Shown in pieces: positions 5,493 to 12,365 of a DNA stretch of 16,382 nt. The notes beneath the pieces were generated by a model that saw nothing but the letters and a program-made list of their open reading frames with translations, did no database searches and was not told the DNA's origin. The position numbers were made by a program, and so were the translations under genes. The DNA comes from an uncultured Collinsella sp. (GTDB lineage Bacteria; Actinomycetota; Coriobacteriia; Coriobacteriales; Coriobacteriaceae), in contig CABRGB010000042.1 of NCBI GenBank assembly GCA_902470345.1, positions 1 to 16,382 of the forward strand. The letters are read 5' to 3'. How positions within the stretch are numbered: position 1 is the stretch's first letter; each line of letters opens with the position of its first letter.

Positions 5493-8189
5493 TTACGAGA
5501 AGTCAGCAACCTGAGCAGTCAGCGCCGCCAGGATCTCCTTGAGCTCAGCTGCACGGTCCCTCTTCTTCTGGACCACCGCGGGAGCGGCCTTAGCCACAAA
5601 GCCCTCGTTGGCCAGTGTCTTCTCGCAGCCGGCGAGCTCCTTCTGAGCCGCGGCGATCTCCTTCTCCAGGCGCGCCTTCTCGGCCGAAAGGTCAACCTTG
5701 CCCTCGAGCACCACAAAGACCTCGACGCCGCTGTCGACCACGGCGATGCTCGCAGCCGGCTTCTCAACGTCAGTACCCATGACCAGCGAAGCGGTGTTGG
5801 CCAGCGGCTCAATGGTCGAGCGCAGGCTCTCGAGCTTCTCGATGTCCTCGGCACCAGCGCGCACGACCACGTCGAGCTCGGCCTTGGGGCTTAAACGATA
5901 GCGCGAACGCGTGGCGCGGGCGGCGGAAACGACGGTGCGGCACAGCTCAAACGCGCGCTCGGCGTCCTCGTCGACATACTTGGCGTAGTCGGCGGGCTCC
6001 GGCCACTTGGCGATCATGAGCGCCTCGGCGCGGTCCACGTTGCCCTCGGCGTCCAGGTCGAGCACGCTCGCCGGCATGTTGTCCCAGATCTCCTCGGTGA
6101 CAAACGGCATAAGCGGGTGCATCAGGCGAATGGAGGTGTCGAGCACAAAGATCAGGTTGCGCTGAGCCTGCAGACGGCCCTCGCCCTTCAGACGGGCCTT
6201 GGTGACCTCGACGTACCAGTCGCAGACCTCGTTCCAGAAGAACTGCTGCACGCCGCGGGCCATGTCGCCAAAGGTGTAGTTCTCGATGCCCTCGGTGACC
6301 ATCTTCACGGCCTTGGCCAGGCGGCTGAACATCCAGGCGTCGGCCGGCGTCTCCACGACGGGCTCGCCGGGCGTGTAGCCTTCCATGTTCATGAGCAGGA
6401 AGCGGCTGGCGTTCCAGATCTTGGTGACGAACGACTTAGCCTGGTCGGTGCGCGGGCTGTCGATGAGCTTCTTGGTCTTCTTGTCGATGTTCGCGTCGAA
6501 CTTAACATCCTGGTTGGTGGTGCACAGCGTGAGCAGGTTGTAGCGCATGGCGTCGGCGCCGTACATACCAATGAGGTCCATGGGGTCAACGCCGTTGCCC
6601 TTGGACTTGGACATGCGGCTGCCGTCCTTGGCAAGGATCGTGGGGTAGATGACGACGTCCTTAAACGGCACCTCGTCCAGGAAGTACAGCGAGCTCATGA
6701 CCATGCGGGCGACCCACAGCGCGATGATGTCGCGCGCGGTGACGAGCGCCGTCGTGGGGTGATGGCCCTCGAGCAGCTCCGGCTTTTGCGGCCAGCCCTG
6801 CGTGGCGAAGGTCCAAAGCTGCGAGCTAAACCAGGTGTCCAGCACGTTCTCGTCCTGGTGCACGTGATGGCCGCCGCACTTGGGGCACACGTCGGTGTCC
6901 TCGGTCAGGGCGTCCTCCCAGCCGCAGTCCTCGCAGTAGAACACGGGGATGCGGTGGCCCCACCACAGCTGACGGCTGATGCACCAATCCTTGAGGTTCT
7001 CCATCCAGGTGGTGTAGGTCTGCGTCCAGCGCGCGGGATGGAAGGTGACCTTGCCGGAATTGACGGCGTCGAGCGCCGGCCCCTTGAGCTTGTCGACGGC
7101 GACGAACCACTGCTCAGAAAGCCACGGCTCAAGCGCGGCGTCGCAACGGTAGCAGTGCATGACGGAGTGATCGAGGTCCTCGACGTGATCGAGCAGGTCG
7201 TGCTCCTCGAACCACTTGATGACGGCCTCGCGGCACTCGTCGCGGTTCATGCCGGTGAACTCGCCATAGCCCTCGACGACCACCGCGTACTCGTCGAAGA
7301 TGTTGATCTGCGGCAGGTCGTGAGCCTGACCCATGGCGTAATCGTTGGGGTCGTGGGCCGGGGTGACCTTAACGAAGCCGGAACCGAAGTTGGCGTCGAC
7401 ATGCCAGTCCTCAAAGATAGGAATCTCGCGGTCGACGATGGGGAGCTTGACGGTCTTACCCACAAAGGCGGCCTTCTCGGGGTCCTTCGGGGAAACGGCG
7501 ACGCCCGTGTCGCCGAGCATAGTCTCGGGGCGCGTGGTGGCGACGACGATGTAGTCCTGGCCGTTGACCGGCTCGGTCAGCGGGTAACGCAGGTGCCACA
7601 GGTGGCCCTTCTCGTCCTTATACTCGGCCTCGTCGTCCGAGATGGCGGTGGTGCAGTTGGGGCACCAGTTAACGATACGCTTGCCGCGGTAGATCAGGCC
7701 ATCGTGGTACCAGTCGCAGAACACCTTGCGCACGGCCTGGGCGTAGTCCTCGTCCATGGTGAAGCGCTCGTTGTCGAAGTCGACAGAGCAGCCCATACGC
7801 TTGATCTGCTCGACGATGATGCCGCCGTACTCGTGGGTCCAATCCCAGCAGGCGTCGACAAACTTATCGCGGCCGATCTCCAGGCGACTGATGCCCTCGC
7901 TCTTGAGCTTCTTGTCGACCTTGGTCTGCGTGGCGATACCGGCGTGGTCGGTGCCGAGCACCCAGCGCGTGGACTTGCCGCGCATGCGGGCCATACGGAT
8001 GATGGCGTCCTGGATGGAGTCGTCGGTGGCGTGACCCATGTGGAGCTTGCCGGTTACATTGGGAGGCGGAATGGTGACGGTGCAGTCGCCCACGCCCTCG
8101 CGGCGCTTATAGTAGCCGCCGTCGAGCCACTTCTGTAGGATCGCCGGCTCGTTGGTCGACGGATCGTAGTTCTTGGGCATCTCTTCCAT
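5493..8189 (-). CDS. valS: Valyl-tRNA synthetase
   Basis: An 898-residue class Ia aminoacyl-tRNA synthetase that charges tRNA-Val with valine. PPPNVTGKLHMGHA holds the HIGH signature as HMGH (residues 50-53), and the KMSKS loop is RMSKS (525-529). VLGTDHAGIATQ follows the first motif as usual. Two cysteine pairs (WCPNC; and YCEDC with VCPKC) are plausible zinc sites, and the ATTRPETMLGDT stretch belongs to the editing domain. A C-terminal helical arm rich in Lys, Glu and Ala (about residues 830-895) is the coiled coil that distinguishes ValRS from IleRS and LeuRS. Length is normal. GGGAG just upstream supports the ATG at 8189. A strong hairpin after clpX suggests that valS has its own promoter in 8326-8418, where only a weak TATTCT-like -10 is seen. 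116-bp inverted-repeat elements sit 20 bases before the start codon and 11 bases after the stop. Confidence 0.97.
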   Translation of the reverse strand: MEEMPKNYDPSTNEPAILQKWLDGGYYKRREGVGDCTVTIPPPNVTGKLHMGHATDDSIQDAIIRMARMRGKSTRWVLGTDHAGIATQTKVDKKLKSEGISRLEIGRDKFVDACWDWTHEYGGIIVEQIKRMGCSVDFDNERFTMDEDYAQAVRKVFCDWYHDGLIYRGKRIVNWCPNCTTAISDDEAEYKDEKGHLWHLRYPLTEPVNGQDYIVVATTRPETMLGDTGVAVSPKDPEKAAFVGKTVKLPIVDREIPIFEDWHVDANFGSGFVKVTPAHDPNDYAMGQAHDLPQINIFDEYAVVVEGYGEFTGMNRDECREAVIKWFEEHDLLDHVEDLDHSVMHCYRCDAALEPWLSEQWFVAVDKLKGPALDAVNSGKVTFHPARWTQTYTTWMENLKDWCISRQLWWGHRIPVFYCEDCGWEDALTEDTDVCPKCGGHHVHQDENVLDTWFSSQLWTFATQGWPQKPELLEGHHPTTALVTARDIIALWVARMVMSSLYFLDEVPFKDVVIYPTILAKDGSRMSKSKGNGVDPMDLIGMYGADAMRYNLLTLCTTNQDVKFDANIDKKTKKLIDSPRTDQAKSFVTKIWNASRFLLMNMEGYTPGEPVVETPADAWMFSRLAKAVKMVTEGIENYTFGDMARGVQQFFWNEVCDWYVEVTKARLKGEGRLQAQRNLIFVLDTSIRLMHPLMPFVTEEIWDNMPASVLDLDAEGNVDRAEALMIAKWPEPADYAKYVDEDAERAFELCRTVVSAARATRSRYRLSPKAELDVVVRAGAEDIEKLESLRSTIEPLANTASLVMGTDVEKPAASIAVVDSGVEVFVVLEGKVDLSAEKARLEKEIAAAQKELAGCEKTLANEGFVAKAAPAVVQKKRDRAAELKEILAALTAQVADFS

Positions 8190-8209
8190 ATATCTCTCCC
8201 TTGCCCGTC

Positions 8210-8325
8210 GGGGAGGAATGTAGGCCCGATTTTCGCTCGGTCAGGTCCTGGGCTCGCTCGAAGACCACATTAAGTGGTCTTCGGCTCGTGCGGAATCTAC
8301 GAAAATCGGGCCTACATTCCTCCCC
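8210..8325 (-). repeat. 116-bp arm-core-arm element, copy B (valS leader)
   Basis: The 26-bp arms 8210-8235 and 8300-8325 are perfectly complementary; the left one starts GGGGAGGAATGTAGG. The central hairpin 8259-8283 has a 10-bp stem and loop ATTAA, the reverse complement of the copy A loop. The total length equals copy A, but the element is inverted and its outer arms are unrelated in sequence. In the valS mRNA it would form a long stem ending about 8 bases before the ribosome-binding site, so an effect on valS expression is plausible. Confidence 0.85.
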
Positions 8326-8418
8326 TTAGGTATCGATTACTTCAGTCTGAACGACTTCGCTGAGGCTTAAACAAACACACAGAATAACACAGGTAGTTGG
8401 GGTTATTGCGCATATATA

Positions 8419-8454
8419 AAATAGCCTCCGACCGCGTGTGGTCGGAGGCTATTT
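8419..8454 (-). terminator. Strong hairpin terminator after clpX
   Basis: A perfect 15-bp stem (8419-8433 with 8440-8454, containing GCCTCCGACC) and a 6-base loop lie 21 bases beyond the clpX stop codon. On the minus strand the stem runs into TTTATATAT, a broken U-tract, so it fits termination of the clpPX transcript. It separates clpX from valS. Confidence 0.78.
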
Positions 8455-8475
8455 GCAAACACGTTTTAGGCAGTT

Positions 8476-9888
8476 CTAGCCGTAAATGCGCTGGGGCTGT
8501 TCTTCGCCCTTTACGGAGGCTTCGGTCACGATGACCTTAGAAACTCCCTCCTCGCTGGGTAGGTCGAACATCGTCTGCTGCAGCACGTCCTCGCAGATGG
8601 CGCGCAGGCCGCGGGCGCCGGTCTTGCGGGCGAGCGCCATGCGGGCGATCTCGTGCAGGGCCGCGTCCTCAAACTCCAGGTCGACGTCCTCGAGCTGGAA
8701 CATCTTGCGGTACTGGCGCACCACGGCGTTCTTGGGCTCGGTCAGAATCGACACCAGGTCGTCCTCATCAAGCGCCTGCGTCTGGGTGACGACGGGCGTA
8801 CGTCCCACAAACTCGGGGATCATGCCAAAAGCGTTGAGGTCCTGCGGGAGCACCTGACGCAGCAGGTCGTTCTCGTCGACCGAGGTGGGGCCAGCGATCT
8901 CGGAGTTAAAGCCCACGCCCTTGTTGCCTACGCGATCGGCGATGATCTTATCCAGACCCACAAAGGCACCGCCGCAGATGAACAGAATGTTCGTCGTGTC
9001 GATCTGCAGCAGCTCCTGCTGGGGATGCTTGCGGCCGCCGGTGGGCGGAACGCTGGCCACCGTGCCCTCAAGAATCTTCAGCAGCGCCTGCTGAACGCCC
9101 TCGCCCGAAACATCGCGGGTAATGGAGAGGTTCTCGGCCTTGCGGGCGATCTTATCAATCTCGTCAACGTAGATAATGCCAACCTGCGCGCGCTCAATGT
9201 CGCCATCGGCAGCGTTGATGAGCTTGAGCAGGATGTTCTCAACGTCCTCGCCAACGTAGCCAGCCTCGGTAAGCGCGGTGGCGTCGGCGATGGCAAACGG
9301 CACCTCAAGGATGCGCGCAAGCGTCTGAGCCAGCAGCGTCTTACCGGTACCGGTGGGGCCGAGCAGCAGAATATTGGACTTGGCGAGCTCCACCTCGTCC
9401 ATATCGTCGTCAAACTGGGCGCCCATGCCCGAGGCCTCGTCAAAGGCAGACACCGCGGCACCGCCCTCGATCACGCGACGGTAGTGGTTGTACACGGCCA
9501 CCGACATGGCGCGCTTGGCGTCCTCCTGACCCATAACATAGGCCGAAAGCTCGTCATAAATCTCGTGCGGGGTCGGCACGTGCGTGATGACCTGACGGTC
9601 GTCCTCGAGCTCAAAACCCTCGGCCTCGGGGTCAACGGCGGGCTGGGACGCAGCCTGGCCGTGGTCGTTGAGGAAACCCGGGAGATTGCCATTGCGGGCG
9701 GCGTCCATAAAGTCCGAAGCCAGCGACTCCTCAAGGATCTCGGAGCAGGCGGCGACGCACTCGTCACAGATAAAGATGTTGGTCGGGCCCTTTACGAGAC
9801 GACGGACCTGGCCCTGCTCTTTTCCGCAGAAGGAGCAGCGAATGGGGTTGCCGTTCTCGTCAAAGTTGTCCTGCATGTTACCGGCCAT
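8476..9888 (-). CDS. clpX: ATP-dependent Clp protease ATP-binding subunit ClpX
   Basis: A 470-residue AAA+ unfoldase that recognises tagged proteins and feeds them into ClpP. An N-terminal C4 zinc-binding domain (CSFC at residues 18-21, later CDEC) is followed by Walker A GPTGTGKT (K183), the GYVG pore loop, Walker B YVDEID (D242, E243), the GGRKHP pore loop, a VGF tripeptide in place of the usual IGF-type ClpP-docking loop (NKGVGF), and sensor-2 TGARGLR. It is about 45 residues longer than the Escherichia coli protein: extra sequence lies between the zinc domain and the AAA+ domain (about 58-100), and a Gly/Asp-rich insert sits at 140-164, just before the Walker A strand. The start codon lies one base after the clpP stop and AAGGA is 8 bases upstream, so translation is coupled to clpP. 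Confidence 0.97.
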   Translation of the reverse strand: MAGNMQDNFDENGNPIRCSFCGKEQGQVRRLVKGPTNIFICDECVAACSEILEESLASDFMDAARNGNLPGFLNDHGQAASQPAVDPEAEGFELEDDRQVITHVPTPHEIYDELSAYVMGQEDAKRAMSVAVYNHYRRVIEGGAAVSAFDEASGMGAQFDDDMDEVELAKSNILLLGPTGTGKTLLAQTLARILEVPFAIADATALTEAGYVGEDVENILLKLINAADGDIERAQVGIIYVDEIDKIARKAENLSITRDVSGEGVQQALLKILEGTVASVPPTGGRKHPQQELLQIDTTNILFICGGAFVGLDKIIADRVGNKGVGFNSEIAGPTSVDENDLLRQVLPQDLNAFGMIPEFVGRTPVVTQTQALDEDDLVSILTEPKNAVVRQYRKMFQLEDVDLEFEDAALHEIARMALARKTGARGLRAICEDVLQQTMFDLPSEEGVSKVIVTEASVKGEEQPQRIYG

Positions 9889-9889
9889 C

Positions 9890-10510
9890 CTAGGCGTCCT
9901 TCGCGGCGAGGTCGCGCGAGGTGACGATACGGTCGATCAGGCCGTAGTCGAGGGCCTCGGCAGCGGTCAGGTAATTGTCGCGCTCGGTATCGGCCTGGAC
10001 CTTCTCGATCGGCTGGCCCGAGGCGTCGGACAGGATCTGGTTGAGCTCGCGGCGGGTCTTCTTGATCTCCTCGGCCACAATCTCGATCTCGGTCTGCTGA
10101 CCCTGGGCACCGCCGCTGGGCTGGTGAATCATAACCTTGGAGTGCGGCAGGCAGAAGCGCTTGCCCTTGGCGCCGGCCGAAAGCAGCACGGCGGCCATAG
10201 ACGCGGCCATACCGACGCAGATGGTGGAGACCTGCGGCTTAATGAAGTTCATGGTGTCAAGAATCGCCAGGCCGGAGTAGACCTCGCCACCGGGCGAATT
10301 GATGTAGAGCGAGATATCCTTCTCGGCATCCTGGCTCTCAAGATGCAGCAGCTGGGCAACGACCAGATTGGCGCTGACGGAGTTGATCTCCTCGCCCAAG
10401 AAGATGATGCGGTCGTTGAGCAGGCGCGAATAGATATCGTAGCTGCGCTCGCCGCGCGGCGTCTGCTCGATAACGTATGGCACGAGGGCGGAATCGAACT
10501 TAGCGATCAT
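9890..10510 (-). CDS. clpP: ATP-dependent Clp protease proteolytic subunit ClpP
   Basis: A 206-residue serine protease subunit that forms the double heptameric ring degrading substrates delivered by ClpX. The catalytic triad is complete: Ser104 in GMAASMA, His129 in KVMIHQP and Asp178 in ERDNY (numbered from the chosen start). The Gly-rich SPGGEVYSG segment that shapes the active site is also present. The frame is open from ATG codons at 10522, 10516 and 10510. GGAG sits 6 bases before the last of these, whereas the first has only a weak AAGAGA, so 10510 is preferred; starting at 10522 would add four residues. A short N-terminal propeptide, as in other ClpPs, is possible. It is coupled to clpX downstream and lies 162 bases after tig, a gap containing large dyads. 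Confidence 0.96.
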   Translation of the reverse strand: MIAKFDSALVPYVIEQTPRGERSYDIYSRLLNDRIIFLGEEINSVSANLVVAQLLHLESQDAEKDISLYINSPGGEVYSGLAILDTMNFIKPQVSTICVGMAASMAAVLLSAGAKGKRFCLPHSKVMIHQPSGGAQGQQTEIEIVAEEIKKTRRELNQILSDASGQPIEKVQADTERDNYLTAAEALDYGLIDRIVTSRDLAAKDA

Positions 10511-10555
10511 ACGCATCTCCATTTCTCTTACGGACCAATAGTGGTTCTAGACAAA

Positions 10556-10596
10556 CGTACGGTGCCCGCATGCTATGCATTGGCTGGCACCGTACG
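10556..10596. promoter_or_regulatory. 11-bp dyad upstream of clpP (possible operator or leader hairpin)
   Basis: CGTACGGTGCC (10556-10566) is repeated inverted as GGCACCGTACG (10586-10596), a perfect 11-bp dyad with a 19-base spacer that itself holds GCATGCTATGC. It is followed by the smaller dyad CCGGATAACCGG (10603-10614). On the minus strand a TATAAG hexamer (10620-10615) lies directly upstream of these, a possible -10 box without a good -35. The position, between tig and clpP, fits control of clpPX, but no known regulator site was recognised. Confidence 0.45.
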
Positions 10597-10672
10597 AAGC
10601 AACCGGATAACCGGCTTATAACTTTACCCCATCACGGGCGCATCCATGCGCTCGCGGGAAAGGTGGCGAGAA

Positions 10673-11971
10673 TTACTCAGCGTCCTTGGCGGTCTCGTCG
10701 ACCTCGGTCACCTTGGCGTTCTCGACCAGGTGGTCGACGGCCTTGGAGCGACGGATGGACTCGCGGACGGCAGGCATGCGGCCATCGGCGATGAACTCAG
10801 CCTTGGAAGCCTCGACGTCCTTGACGCCGGCCTTCTCGAACTCGGCGTTGATATCGTCCTCGGTGACCTCGATCTTGAGCTCACGGGCGAGAGCGTCGAG
10901 CGCCAGGGACTCACGGGCAACGTCGTTGGCCTGCTTGTGCAGGTCGCCGATGAACTGCTCCATGGTCAGACCGGAAGCGGGCAGCCAGGTGTCCAGGGTC
11001 ATGCCGCGGGCAGCGAGGTTGGACAGGAAGTTCTGGCCAAGCTCCTCAAAGACGGACTGCTCATAGTCGGCGTCCATCTCATCGAGCTGCAGACGCTCGG
11101 CGAGAGCGGAGACGCAACGGTTCTCCTTCTCGGCCGGCAGGCGGGAAGCCTTGTCCTGCTCGATCTCGATCTTGATGGCGTCGCGCATGGCGTCGATGCT
11201 GTCGAAGCCAAAGTCGGACTTAACGAGCTCGTCGGTGAGCTCGGGGGTGTTGCGGACCTTGATGCCCTTGACGGTGACCTCGACGGTGTGGGTCTCGGCC
11301 TCCTCGCCCTCCTCGACCTCGTCGGTCCAGGTAACGGTCTTGACGTCGTCAACGTTGGCACCGATCAGGGCCTCGTTGAACTCCTTGGGGTTGCTGTCGC
11401 TACCGGCGATGAGCATGCGGCCCTCGGCGGCAAAGTTGTCGGCGTTCTCGACGGCCTTGAGGTCGACGGTAACGTAGTCCTCGGCCTCGACGGCGCGACC
11501 CTCGACGTCCTCGAAGGTGGCACGGTAGTTGAGGAGCATCTCGACCTGGTTGTTGATCTCGGACTCGGTGACCTCCGCAGGAGGCATCTCGATCTCGACG
11601 GCGTCGAAGGAGGAGAGCTCAGCGGCAGGACGCAGGGAGAACTCGACGGTGTAGGTGTAGTCCTCGTGATCCTTGGCGAGGTCGAGCTCCTTGTAGTCAC
11701 CGTTCTTGGTGGGGACGATGTCCAGCTCGTTGAGGACGACGGGCTCGTTGGCGGCGATCAGGTCGTTAGTGGCCTGAGCGAGGGTAGCCTCAGCGCCAAG
11801 AGCAGAGTCGATGACCGGACGGGGAGCCTTGCCGGCACGGAAGCCCGGGAAGCGGTACTTCTTGGCGGTGTCCTTGTAGGCCTTCTTGATCGCGGCGTCG
11901 ACGTCGGCGGCCGGGATGGTGACCGTAGCGGTGAGCTTGGCGTCCTTGACGTCAGAAGCGGTGATGTTCAA
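10673..11971 (-). CDS. tig: Trigger factor (ribosome-associated chaperone)
   Basis: A 432-residue chaperone that binds the ribosome exit tunnel and shelters new chains, with a peptidyl-prolyl isomerase domain. The ribosome-docking signature GFRAGKAP falls at residues 43-50, the same numbers as in Escherichia coli, when translation begins at the TTG at 11971. An FKBP-type domain follows (around 150-245), then a long helical C-terminal domain from about residue 250. AGGAGG (11983-11978) lies 6 bases before this TTG but only 3 before the GTG at 11974, and the ATG at 11986 overlaps the AGGAGG-bearing codons, so TTG is the best start. It is the first gene of the tig-clpP-clpX cluster, and tRNA-Leu lies 91 bases upstream on the same strand. 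The C-terminus is rich in charged residues. The product call is secure; only the start is debatable. Confidence 0.95.
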   Translation of the reverse strand: MNITASDVKDAKLTATVTIPAADVDAAIKKAYKDTAKKYRFPGFRAGKAPRPVIDSALGAEATLAQATNDLIAANEPVVLNELDIVPTKNGDYKELDLAKDHEDYTYTVEFSLRPAAELSSFDAVEIEMPPAEVTESEINNQVEMLLNYRATFEDVEGRAVEAEDYVTVDLKAVENADNFAAEGRMLIAGSDSNPKEFNEALIGANVDDVKTVTWTDEVEEGEEAETHTVEVTVKGIKVRNTPELTDELVKSDFGFDSIDAMRDAIKIEIEQDKASRLPAEKENRCVSALAERLQLDEMDADYEQSVFEELGQNFLSNLAARGMTLDTWLPASGLTMEQFIGDLHKQANDVARESLALDALARELKIEVTEDDINAEFEKAGVKDVEASKAEFIADGRMPAVRESIRRSKAVDHLVENAKVTEVDETAKDAE

Positions 11972-12062
11972 CACGTTCCTCCTCATACTGCCCAGCTTAT
12001 CTGAGGTGCTGGTACCTTTATGCAACAAAGTGTCGCGACGGCCAGGGCCGACGCAGGTGCGA

Positions 12063-12146
12063 TGGTGCGGGCGAAAGGACTCGAACCTTCACGGGAATCC
12101 CACCAGAACCTAAATCTGGCGCGTCTACCAATTCCGCCACGCCCGC
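12063..12146 (-). tRNA. tRNA-Leu (anticodon UAG)
   Basis: The minus strand reads a 7-bp acceptor stem (GCGGGCG with CGCCCGC), a D-arm with TTGGTAGAC, an anticodon stem CCAGA/TCTGG around loop TTTAGGT (anticodon TAG), a long variable arm with GGGA-TT-CCC as expected for class II tRNAs, and a T-arm with GGTTCGAGTCC. The discriminator is A, as in leucine tRNAs. The CCA end is encoded (12065-12063). It reads CUA-type leucine codons. Confidence 0.97.
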
Positions 12147-12165
12147 ATGAGCGCACAGACTAGGA

Positions 12166-12174
12166 ATGATAGCA
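12166..12174 (-). promoter_or_regulatory. Extended -10 promoter element for tRNA-Leu
   Basis: On the minus strand TGCTATCAT provides an extended TG plus a TATCAT hexamer (12171-12166), one base from consensus, placed 19 bases before the mature tRNA 5' end. No good -35 box is seen at 16-18 bases, which is tolerated with an extended -10. The same promoter might read on into tig. Confidence 0.5.
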
Positions 12175-12245
12175 GATACGAACGGTAAGCGCACGCACAC
12201 CTTTTACAGGCTCACGACCTCACCACGAGTGCCCATCGGAGGGAA

Positions 12246-12356
12246 GGGTAGCTAATTTGGGACGGGGCCATTTTAGCTACCCCGGCTGATAGCGCGAATG
12301 GTTGGCCAATTAACGGCTGGGGTAGCTAAAATGACCCCGTCCCAAATTAGCTACCC
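12246..12356. repeat. 111-bp nested inverted repeat (doubled GGGACGG/TTTTAGCTAC motif)
   Basis: Two 38-bp arms, 12246-12283 and 12319-12356, are complementary at 37 positions around a 35-base spacer containing TTGGCCAA. Each arm is itself a hairpin: GGGTAGCTAA at one end pairs with TTAGCTACCC at the other. The single mismatch would be a U-G wobble in a minus-strand RNA. The element ends 9 bases beyond the stop codon of the molybdenum hydroxylase gene and may help end its transcript, although no long T-run follows. The remaining bases between it and the tRNA hold only the tRNA promoter. Confidence 0.88.
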
Positions 12357-12365
12357 CCAGCTCGC

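Noticed and set aside
6117..8138. A 673-codon open frame on the plus strand opposite valS
   Set aside because: It is the mirror of GC-rich valS codons, has no recognisable domain, and valS itself is certain.
2042..8325. Ordinary miniature transposons with target-site duplications
   Set aside because: No convincing direct duplication flanks the elements, and in the arm-core-arm families the outer arms differ between copies. Not excluded, but not supported from this window.
8190..8418. T-box riboswitch upstream of valS
   Set aside because: The leader lacks the T-box sequence that pairs with the tRNA acceptor end and lacks a terminator/antiterminator pair; the long stem there belongs to the 116-bp repeat.
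10646..12004. Long plus-strand open frame opposite tig, and a similar one opposite clpX
   Set aside because: Low-complexity Leu/Val/Gly/Asp translations typical of antisense shadow frames; no motifs, and the opposite genes are secure.
12018..12200. Small minus-strand open frame over tRNA-Leu
   Set aside because: It is translation through the tRNA gene.
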